Made by a program: the position numbers and the translations under genes
In this document: in pieces, positions 51,624 through 62,112 of the stretch
Layout of the letters: each line of letters opens with the position of its first letter
Position numbering within the stretch: position 1 is the first letter of the stretch
Notes under the pieces: model-generated
The model's database searches: none
Told to the model about the DNA's origin: nothing
Seen by the model: the letters and a program-made list of their open reading frames with translations, nothing else
Assembly: GCF_037325665.1 (NCBI RefSeq)
Contig: NC_090246.1
Span: 15,155,451 to 15,219,450, forward strand
Reading direction: 5' to 3'
Length of the DNA: 64,000 bases
DNA from: Littorina saxatilis
Lineage: Eukaryota; Mollusca; Gastropoda; Littorinimorpha; Littorinidae

Positions 51624-51885
51624 TGTGAGCAACTACATGTATCACGAGTTCGATCCGGTTATACACACTGAGCCTTATATCAAAGGAAAGTGCAGAGTCT
51701 AAGGAATATAACAGTACCAAAACCATGAGTACTGGTCGAGAAAAAAAGACGCACAAAGCAATTGAAAACTGTGTCTCCCATATATATATATATATGCAAC
51801 AGCTGAGTTTACCTTCACCTTAAAGAAGAGGGGTAGTGAGCAGTCTGTTTTTACTTTTACTGCAGAGTTTCAAGTAATCCAAGCA

Positions 51886-54245
51886 TCAGTATATGTTTCC
51901 GGAATGTATGTCACGAAGCAAGTCATTTCGGTGAACCTCTTTCAATGCTCTGGTGATTTCACTCTTTTTCGCTTTACCATCTTTCCTCCATTCGGAGAAA
52001 GCCATGTGAATCTGTTCTCTGACGTTACGAGGATGTGATTCCACGCACATATCTAGTGAAGACTCTTTCAGGCCCAATGCTCTCATGAAAAACTTCCAGT
52101 CCCTGCCCAAGTTTTCCGCCAGAAAGTTGACCTCTTTGTTCACATCTGAAGCAAAAAAAGTACATATTTCAGAAATAATGCGAGTGTGATGTTATGCCAA
52201 ACAGAAATGTTAACTTTGGCACCTCTTATAACTTGCTTGATATTTGAGTTTCAAATTGTTTATTGTAAATCTTGAATTTTGATATATATTCATACTAACC
52301 TAGAATATTCTTCACTAAAAGTGTGTGTAGAGAAGACCTGGACATCATAACAAACTGTCGGTCTTACACTGGTTCACAGTAGATCTAAAATGATGCCAAC
52401 ACCCTAAATGCAGAAGCACTGCAGAAAGGGGACAGGGCCAAGTACCTTAGCGTGGAGTTGACCAAAGACGTGCATTAGTGTGACAGGGTGATGCAGTAGT
52501 TCCCCTTTGTCACAGGCAGTTGCTCTGCATTAATAGAGTTGTCTCCCTGCCAAAGCTTGAGCTATTTGTAGTAGCTCAACGTTTTTGGTATATATATGTT
52601 GGAAGAGAGCACACCAGTGAGATTCGGAGTAGCTGGTTTTGATGGGGTCTGGCTGGTGTTGTCACCTTGTATGCTCTTGGGAACTTTTGCGTACCCATGG
52701 CAGTTTTTGTAGGGCTATTAACTTACCTCTAAACTCAACCCTGTTAAGACTAGCTTTGCCCCCAAAAGTGATTGTTGTGCTTCGTGCACTCGGTTACATT
52801 AGGGAGCACACATTCAGGCCACCACGGCAAAGGCGAACAAGCCCAGCGCCTTTGTCTACCATAACACCAGGGGCTGCCCCCATCCTATCCAGACAATGCT
52901 TCTAGGGATTGGTGAGACCAGTCCTTAAGTATGCCGCCCCAATCTGGGACCCGCATCAGAAGAGCCTGTCTGACAGCCTGGAAATGACGCAACTACGCTT
53001 CGCGAGCAGTATCCTGCATGACCTTCTAACCCATCAGCAGCACAACAGAACTCGTTTCAAGGCTAGAATTTGACCCCCTTAAACAACAGTGCACCATGGC
53101 CAAGGCCTCCATGATGTACAAAATCATGAGTGGACTGATCGACGTAGTTCCAAGGGAAGGCACCCTGACACCCGTCCCAAGATTCACCAGGGGGCACACT
53201 ACCAGACTACAGTCACTCCTGGACTGACTTCCACACAAAATCGTTCCTCCCGTCAGCCATCTGCCTCTGAAAGTGGAACAACATCCCCCAAGAGGCTGTC
53301 AGTGCCAGCTCCCCTGAGGCCTTCATGCAGGACCATCATTTATCTGTCACTCTAGGGACTTTAGGCGTATCAATGACAGTGTTGTTCCCAGACACAATAG
53401 GTGAGCTGGACCTGGATTCCGAATCATGTATAAGTCAAAATGTCTATTCTAAGCTGCAAAAAACATACGTGTCAAAGCTATCGGACATTCGGCTAGCCTG
53501 GGGTCAGGAAAATGTGTCAGGTCAAAAGTATAGGTACATGACCGAGGACTGAGGCCTGGGAACAGCACTGACAATGAGGATAGCTTCCATGTATTGAGGT
53601 CTAACGAATGACCTCTCACAACGTGCGTGGTCGTCCTTGGCGGTCAAGAAAGCCGCCGCGATCATTGCGCAGACGACACTTCTAGACGGCTAATATTATT
53701 TGTGCGCATCACGTGCTCCACATAAATCGGCCGGAAACGAAGCAATTGGGAAACCTGGATAGGGGGTACCTCAGTAATCTAAAGAACAAGAACAAAAGTG
53801 AACATGTAAGGGTGTGTGTGTGTGTCACGTGTATGCGAGTGTACATACAGACGGACGTCTGTAATGTTATCTTATTCAACATATCCTTGTGTATGTATTG
53901 TATGTGTCTTTTCTCACCTTCTTGTCCACCAGATCGGCCATCATGAACATCAGCATGGCCATACTTTTCAAACTGTGAGACCACATCCAAAACATCACGC
54001 CTGTTGTTTGTACAACTTTCCAATAATTGTCTCAAGAACGTTAAATTGTCACTTCCAAGAAGCTTCCTTTCTTCAAGCTTTTCCCACAATTCTAACGTAG
54101 ATTGAATTTTGTCTCTGTTTCTGTCACCAATTCCTGCTACTTTGCACTGAAACTTCATTGCTGCAAGTTCTTGGTCTGTGATGAGTTTATTCAGATTAAT
54201 TAGCATCCGGCGGTAGGCATTTTCTCGAGGATTAATATGTTCCAT
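51886..54245 (-). CDS. FADD: FADD-like adaptor: death effector domain plus death domain, 2 exons, complete
   Basis: Exons 53918-54245 and 51886-52145 join in phase (GAA G / AT GTG) to give 195 aa (human FADD 208). Exon 1: a DED-like helical domain at about residues 8-95 (MLINLNKLITDQELAAMKFQ, LWEKLEERKLLGSDNLTFLR, SCTNNRRDVLDVVSQFEKYG), with RRDVLD in the place of the DED RxDL motif. Exon 2: a death domain (about 112-190; FLAENLGRDWKFFMRALGL, REQIHMAFSEWRKDGKAKKS). Family knowledge: FADD couples death receptors, through the DD, to caspase-8, through the DED, in the cytosol. Domain order, length and one intron between the domains support FADD over caspase or TRADD. The intron holds a decayed LINE. 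The start MEHINPREN is the only Met before the DED. Sequence divergence leaves ortholog versus paralog open. Confidence 0.85.
52400..53360 (+). mobile_element. Decayed LINE (RT C-terminal region) in the FADD intron
   Basis: Broken frames read GDRAKYLSVELTKDVH, LVRPVLKYAAPIWDP, HQKSLSDSLEM and MAKASMMYKIMSGLIDVVPR: the thumb and downstream part of a Jockey-like LINE. Several stops and frame changes; antisense to FADD. Confidence 0.65.
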
Positions 54246-54836
54246 TTTACAGGATTATCAGCTCAGCTCACAAAATACAATACTGACATCGGTCGAGTTC
54301 CTTTTACGGTTTTAGGAATTAGGGGAAGGGGAATACCCCTCTTCAGTATTTTACAAACCGAAAATAGAAGCTGGCTCAAGTCCGGTGCTGGTATTCAGTA
54401 TTCAGATTTTCTCATCTTACATTATAGACAAAACAGCTTCAACCGAATACCCTCGTAACATGGTTTGAAACACAATAAGGCAGGTAAATTTAGATAAAGA
54501 AGAACACAGTATAGAACATACGGAAGTCGTAGTTCTGCGTCTTATGTTCATTTTACCCAAATATTTTGAAATTAGTTTGAAGCGCAAGGAACAAAAATGA
54601 GTGCAAGTGCAATATTTTCATCTGACTCTGAAGATCAAGGGAAGAGAAGAAAAAGAAGAGGCGGAAAGAGTGAAAGCGCTGAGTTTGTATGTTAAAGTCA
54701 GACATGTTGCATTTGCATTATATTATGTTATTGGGGTAAGAAGACGCGTTTTGAGCGTAAAGAGTCATTGCCCCTGTCCAGACGGTGCGGTCAGTGGTAA
54801 ATTCAGGGAAAAACACGCTCAAAACAATCAGTAATT
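54246..54836. promoter_or_regulatory. Divergent 5' region of FADD-like and RAP-like genes
   Basis: 591 bp separate the two start codons, so it must hold both 5' UTRs and probably a shared promoter. No clear TATA box was identified. A short frame 54597-54695 lies here (see findings). Confidence 0.6.
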
Positions 54837-57095
54837 ATGAATGTAATTTCTTACGTCACGTGTTTAATTTTCATTGGAAGTTGTGCTTGTAGTAAGTACT
54901 CTGAAGAGAAGAACAGAAAAATTACAGACTTCACATCAGAGGACCGACCATACCGCATGCAGAAGGTGAACCTACTCTGGGAAAAGGCGAAGAAGGTAAG
55001 ATAAGAAACCATTCTTATCCTGACACGGAGTTGGGCTCAGCATTCGATTCTGGAAATGACTTTGAGTTTTGACGACTTTAGAGTTAGACAGTTTAGCTAG
55101 CTCGGTTTTTTTTCTCTCTCTGATGTTAAAACGATGTAAGTGCTGCAATATTGAGGGAGTTTACATTATAGTGTGTTAGCCTAGCCCCGCCCCCAAGGCA
55201 TCGGGCGCCAGCTGCAATCATTAGCCTATGGTGCTACATATGTAGAACATTGGAACCCCCCTTTTAAGACCCCTCCTTCTTTTAAGACCTTACTTTTTCA
55301 GATTATCATGTCATAACCTCTGTGAATTTACCTTCATTGAGATCTGATTTTCTCAGACATTTTGTCTAGAGCTCTCTCTCTCTCCCTCTCGTTAGTCAGC
55401 GCACAGGCGGAAGGTATCGACTATCGTCCACTGGACTACTACTATCACAGAAAGACTACAAGGTCTGTCACTCACCTTCGAGTCTTCTGTGTTCTTGGAG
55501 TCGCTTCCTGGGGAAAAATATTGTTCGAGACGGTTCGCCTCTTCCTACAGTCTGTGTAAGGTCAAATAAATACAGTTGAATGATTGTTTGAACTATTATG
55601 TGCCTTTACTTTTCAGCTTCCGTCCGCTGCAGTTGTTTTTAACCATCATTTGGACGAATCTTCGTTTGCGAGCCGCTAATCCACTTGGAGACAAATCATG
55701 TATCCGCACCGAATATGCATACCAGAGCTCATTGGTCTAAAACATATGTAAATATTGTGCAGCAAAGGGAAGCTACCCACGGGAAAATAATCATCGAATA
55801 TCCTGTTATTAACCAATGAGCGCTGGTATGCATATTCGGTGCGGATACATGATTTGTCCCCAAGTGGATTAGCGGCTCGCAAACGAAGATTCGTCCAAAT
55901 GATGGTTAAAAACAACCTGCAGCGGACGGAAGCTGAAAAGTAAAGGCACATAATAGTTCAAACAATCATTCAACTGTATTTATTTGACCTTACACAGACT
56001 GTAGGAAGAGGCAAACCGTCTTGAACAATATTTTTCCCCAGGAAGCGACTCCAAGAACACAGAAGACTCGAAGGTGAGTGACAGACCTTGTAGTCTTTCT
56101 GTGATAGTATTAGTCCAGTGGACGATACCTTCCGCCTGTGGTCAGCGCTGAATTTAAGTGCTTGCTCTCTTTCCCTTCTCTCTTTCTATCTTTCTTACAT
56201 TTAAGTCTGTATACTCTGTATCTCTATCACCTGTCTATGTTTGTTGCTCGTTTTGTCTCTCAGCGTTGAATTTAAATGCTGTGCGTTTTGGTTGTTCGTT
56301 GTGTCTCTCAGCGTTGAATTTAAATGCTGTGTGTTTTGCTTGCTCGTTTTGTCTCTCAGCGTTGAATTTAAATGTTGTGTGTTGCTTGCTCGTTTTGTCT
56401 CTCAGCGTTGAATTTAAATGCTGTGTGTTTTGCTTGCTCGTTTTGTCTCTCAGCGTTGAATTTAAATGCTGAAGGTTTGGCATGATCGTTCCATCTTTTA
56501 GTGTTGAATATAATTATGTGCTTTTGTCATGTCTGTCTTGTGTGTGAAACAGGGCAGGAATGAGATAGTAGAAGACACAAGTAAAGAGCCGTGGGTGCTA
56601 ATTACTGAGTTGGGTAGCTAACGCTAGGTAAGATTTAGGATTGTTCGGATGCTTTGATGCTTTGTTTGATTTGATTTATGAATTGCTTTTTATGTTCGCT
56701 ATATTGTAGATAAAACCTTGTAACTGTTTCCTATGAGTTCCGGTGAATACCACTGTACTTACGAGAGGTGTGAGCGTGAACATGCGTGTGTCGGTGACAG
56801 AATGTAAGTGTGTGAGCTTGCTTTCAAGTCATGTGTTGTAACTTCTGCCTCTCCTTGCCTACTGTTATCTTTCTTTTCATGTGAATGAATGCATATAATA
56901 TTTATTTATTTATTTATTAAGGAGATTTCTATAGCGCATAACTAAAAGCACTATGCGCTTTACAATATCACTAGGTATAAGCACACGCAAACATACTCTG
57001 ATTAAATAGAACTTAGGCTAACAAGACAATACTAAGAACACTAAACATTTGAGTTCATACAAAAATAGAGAATTAAATTAAATACTGGACAAACG

Positions 57096-57126
<31 letters not shown>

Positions 57127-60100
57127 ATCATTGAGGAACAATTACAACAACTCCAATTATAAGTTCCCTCCACTGTATATATTGGGTCAAATAAATGATA
57201 CAGTTATGATGCATACACACATACACACACAGTCATGAAAAGAAAGATATCAGGGTTATGGATTCAAAACCGGGTACTCACAGGTTTGAAGACATGGTCA
57301 AATCTGTTTGACAATTCCGTGCACAAACTAACACAATAATCTTACCCGGAGTCAATCAAAAATCGCTATCCGTCAGGTATACAGAAAAACACACACACAG
57401 TCCGTGAAATCACTGGCACACGATATCCACAGTACCGACGCACGGCTAGTGTGTAAGCGGATAATACACAGTCACAGTTCATATTTAGGATTCGGACCAG
57501 ACTGCAGCAACCGTCTGATCTAGTTGCTAAATACTAATTATGCTTTAATCAAATAGGTTCTCCTGGACATGCCTTAACTCAACTAGATCACACACATAAC
57601 TGCCGATATGTCCTTCACTTGAAAAAGTAGCGGTGTACTTGATCCTCCGACTGGCGATCTCGACCTAACCAGTTCACTTCGTCCCGTGACCTTTCTGGGT
57701 CCAACAATACGGACTTTCTTGTAACCTCGCTGCTAGCTTTGTGAAAGTCCCGTCGAACTTCAGCTAAACTGGTCCAGAGAAATAAGATATTCGGCGGCTT
57801 CTCAGATGATTCTTCTTTCCCGGCAATCCTCCTCTCATGGACAGGTTACTTGACGCACTGTTAAAGTGCTTTGACTATCGCATCTCAGAAAACACAAGTA
57901 AGGGCTGGAACCTTCTCCTGCATTCTCTCCGGTCATTTTCTCCTCCCGCGCGATTAACATCGAAACCTTTCTCCTCGATGGACAGTTATCTGTTCGCTGG
58001 TTTGTGAGCTCTGTTCACTCCGTGAAACACACATTTCCACGTGTATCTTGTTGGCTTTCGTGAAGCGTGGAGGACACAAATGCTAACTCGGCCTGACTCA
58101 GTTGTTAGCCATTTGATTTCCTTCACAAATATGTGTTGCTAAAACAGTACGTAGCGAATTCTAGCATCCAAAACATACACCACAATATTCTTGTAACGTG
58201 TCACAATCTAGCACACTAAGAAACACAGGGTTTCCTCTCTGAATACCAAGGTCAGCCAGTAATGTGGGTACATGTATTTGAACACAACGCGAGGCATAGA
58301 CTAACTGATTGTGCAACATTACATTGGGCCAGAGTAAATTAAAGATGGTTGCTGTCCTTGGCAATCTTCAGCCTCCCCCTGCAGACTTTTAATGAGAATA
58401 CGGACCCTCTAGGGCTCCGGTTACAATACATTATTTATTGTCATATTATCGTTGTTTGCAGTCCTATTTTTGTGATAGATTATTTATTGTCATATTATCG
58501 TTGTTTGCAGTCCTATTTTTATAATAGAATATTTATTGTCATATTATCGTTGTTTGCAGAGACTGTCTGGCAGCAAGCTTGCCGACCTGTATGCAGATCT
58601 GCTTGTCCAAGATAAACATGAGGCCGCCTTAAAGAAATACCGCACTGAAGGCATGGATAAAGATGGGCTGAAAGAGGCTCAGGTCAATGCTGGGTTCAGA
58701 GGTAAGTTTCTCTTGATCCATTTTTATTGTACAATAGGATGCAGTGGAAACTCCCATTTAAAGCCCCCCTCTCTTTTCAGACCTAGCTTTCTCTCTTTTT
58801 ACATTTAGTCAAGTTTTGACTAAATGTTTTAACGTAGAGGGGGGAATCGAGACGAGGGTTGTGGTGTGTGTGTGTGTCTGTGTGTGTCTGTGTGTGTGTG
58901 TAGAGCGATTCAGACCAAACTACTGGACCGATAGTTATGAAATTTGACATGAGAGTTCCTGGGTATATCCCCGGACGTTTTTTTCATTTTTTCGATAAAT
59001 ACCTTTGATGATGTCATATCCGGCTTTTTGTAAAAGTTGAGGCGGCACTGTCACACCCCCATTTTTCAATTAAATTGATTGACATTTTGGCAAAGCAATC
59101 TTCGACGAAAGCCGGGGTTTGGTATTGCATTTCAGCTTGGTGGCTTAAAAACTAGGTCATTAAAAATCGGAAACTTGTAATTAAAATTATTGTTTTATTA
59201 AACGATCCAAAAACAATTTTATCTTATTCTTTATCATGTTCTGATTCCAAAAACATATACATATGTTATATTTGGATTAAAAACAAGCTCTGAAAATAAA
59301 AAATAAAAAAATTATGATCAAAATTAAATTTCCGAAATCGTTTTAAAATCTATTTCATCTTATTCCTTGTTGGTTCCTGATTCCAAAAACATATAAATAT
59401 GATATGTTTGGATTAAAAACACGCTCAGAAAGTTAAAACGAAGAGACCAGCGCAATCGCTACCGCGCCAAACAGGCTCGTCACTTTCACTGCTTTTTGCA
59501 CTAGCGGCGGACTACGTTCAGTTTCATTCTGTGAGTTCCACAGCTTGACTAAATGTAGTAATTTCGCCTTACGCGACTTGTTTTTTGTTCATAACCCCTG
59601 TAAATAATAATCTTCTTTTCAAGTGTCAGGTTGTTCGAGGCCTCGCTCTCTAGGGTTTCACTCTGTGCAAAGATTTTTTCCCCCAGTGAAACATCAAATT
59701 TGATGGTACATGTATTTTTTTACTGGAATGTATATTTTCCTTTAAAACTGAAGATAGCACCTACCTTCCTGTGGAATGAAGATCCAAACATGTGTGTGTG
59801 TGTGTGTGTGTTTGTGTAATCATGTGTTGCTTCCTTTCTTACATATCTGGCCAATTTTGTTGCAGAAATCATCGAAAAGCATGGCCTAGACGACTTATTT
59901 GACACCACGGGCAATCTCTCAAATGAATTACCTCTGGATGAGGAGAAGAAGATTTACTTTTCAGACCAGAAGCTGCAGTCAATGTGGAAAAGAGCTGAGC
60001 AGGCAGGCTTTTCAGGTACAGGGTGACACAAAAAAAACAGATCTATCCCACCAAAAGTTTAATATTTTCTGAAATAATCAGCCGATTCTTTTATTTTTTC

Positions 60101-62071
60101 AGGTGAGCCAAGCTGAAATGATGTTCTAACAGCCCACCAAGTTTGAGCTTCAAGATGTCATGGACAACGGAGCATAAGACATTTATAGTCGAGGCCTATT
60201 TTCGGTCGAATTCTATCCAGACTGGTCAGCCGCAGATGTGACCCAGAGTGGTCCCCCTATTCACCGGACTTGAACCCCCCAGATTTTTATCTGTGGGGGT
60301 ACCTCAAGGACAGGGTATATGGCAACAACCCCCAGACCATCCCTGATCTTAAGGCAGCAATAACAGCAGCTGTAAGAGCGATCCCACATCTGCGGCTGAC
60401 CAGTCTGGATAGAATTCGACCGAAAATAGGCCTCGACTATAAATGTCTTATGCTCCGTTGTCCATGACATCTTGAAGCTCAAACTTGGTGGGCTGTTAGA
60501 ACATCATTTCAGCTTGGCTCACCTGAAAAAATAAAAGAATCGGCTGATTATTTCAGAAAATATTAAACTTTTGGTGGGCTCTGTTTTTTTTGTGTCACCC
60601 TGTATGTCTCAGGATTCTTCATGTGAAAAATCTCTTTTTAGTGTGGGGGTGATAAATGTGGTTTGAAACAGAGAAAATCTCATCTTCGTATACTGCTGTT
60701 TTGTCAGAATATATTTGTCTTTAATCCTTGAAGAGTTCATTTATGATTGTGATTTTATAAGTACATGTACCGGTACATTGTAGAACAACATCAAAAGCAA
60801 CAAGAAGGTTCACTTGTTAAGACATCTACTCGTTCGCTATTTTTTTACATCAATTTCCTGCTGTAGCTGCTCCTGTTATCATTGCTGCACGGATTGAAAT
60901 ACATGTACAATTATTTTCTTTAGAATGTTAGCTTATGTTTAACTTGAGTTGTTTTCTGTTTTCCAGCCAGAGACCTGGAAAAACTGCGAGATGAGTTCTG
61001 GCATCAGCAGATGAAGGTTGATGAAATGAACTTCTTGAGAAAGGAAATGGATGTGGAAGGTGTGTGCTTTTGATTGTGTGTGTGTGTTTTCTTTTTTCTT
61101 TTCTTACCTGGTCGTACCTCTTGATGTTGTGCAGTCTTATCAGAGAAAATTGCATTTCATTCCTGACTTTATTGTCCCATTGCTTGGAGATGGAATTGCT
61201 TCCTCCCAGTGAAAACTTACCAGCAACAAGAGTCAGGCACCCAGGTAAGGACTGGGTGGCCGAGTGGTAATGCACTTGCGCTCGAAAGCGAGAGGTTGCG
61301 AGTTCGACCCTGGGTCAGGGCGTTAGCAATTTTCTCCCCCCTTTCCTAACCTAGGTGGTGGGTGCAAGTGCTAGTCTTTCGGATGAGACGAAAAACCGAG
61401 GTCCCTTCGTGTACACTACATTGGGGTGTGCACGTTAAAGATCCCACGATTGACAAAAGGGTCTTTTCTGGCAAAATTGTATAGGCATAAATAAAAAATG
61501 TCCACCAAAATACCCGTGTGACTTGGAATAATAGGCCGTGAAAAGTAGGATATGCGCCAAAATGGCTGCGATTTGCTGGTCGATGTGAATGCGTGATGTA
61601 TTGTGTAAAAAATTCCATCTCACACGGCATAAATAGATCCCTGCGCCTTGAGTCCGAGTCTGCAGATACGCGCGCGATATAAGACTTCATATAACATAAC
61701 ATAACCCAGGTGTGTGCGTGTTTTGGAGCAATCAGCTACTGCTGGCAGAATGACAGGTCTTTGGTGTGCCATGCTGGTGACACAGGGATGGGACATGGAT
61801 ATCATCTTTGATTCATCCCATAATTCTAAAGTTGATGTAAGGATTACATGTCAAATGCTCTACCAACTGAGCTACCAGGGTTAGCAAGTTTTGGAAACTC
61901 TGGTTGTAACAGCAGTAATGTGTACTTGCTCTTTTTGTTTTTATTTAAAACAAATTGTAATGGGATTTATGTTATGTCTTTTAATAATGAATTCCCAACA
62001 GTATTTACAAAATGATAGTGTTTTTGTTGTTGTTGTGATTTTGTTTGCTAGGGAAGTGTGACAATCACAAC

Positions 62072-62112
<41 letters not shown>

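Larger units (their letters stand above)
45473..51885. other. 3' flank of MAT and region to FADD
   Basis: Candidate poly(A) signals for MAT are ATTAAA at 47145 and AATAAA at 47329; if used, the UTR would be about 1.7 kb and contain the AGGTCA element. A poly-G run is at 45794-45820 and a CA run at 49965-50008. No gene was recognised in 46780-48670 or 49040-50260. Confidence 0.5.
54996..58559 (+). other. RAP-like gene intron 1
   Basis: 3.6 kb with a family C MITE fragment (55255-55350), a 750-bp fold-back (55401-56140), a 48-bp minisatellite, a retroposon 3' end with a poly(A)-like run, and 1.2 kb (57130-58330) in which nothing was recognised. Confidence 0.7.

Noticed and set aside
51886-54245. 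Alternative reading as a caspase-8 or TRADD-type gene
   Set aside because: No protease domain follows; one DED then one DD with a total of 195 residues fits FADD best.
56158-56483. 104- and 82-residue frames on both strands
   Set aside because: Produced by a 48-bp minisatellite, whose length keeps every frame open.
61250-61323. tRNA-Ser-like sequence
   Set aside because: Head of a complete SINE with target duplications and tail.
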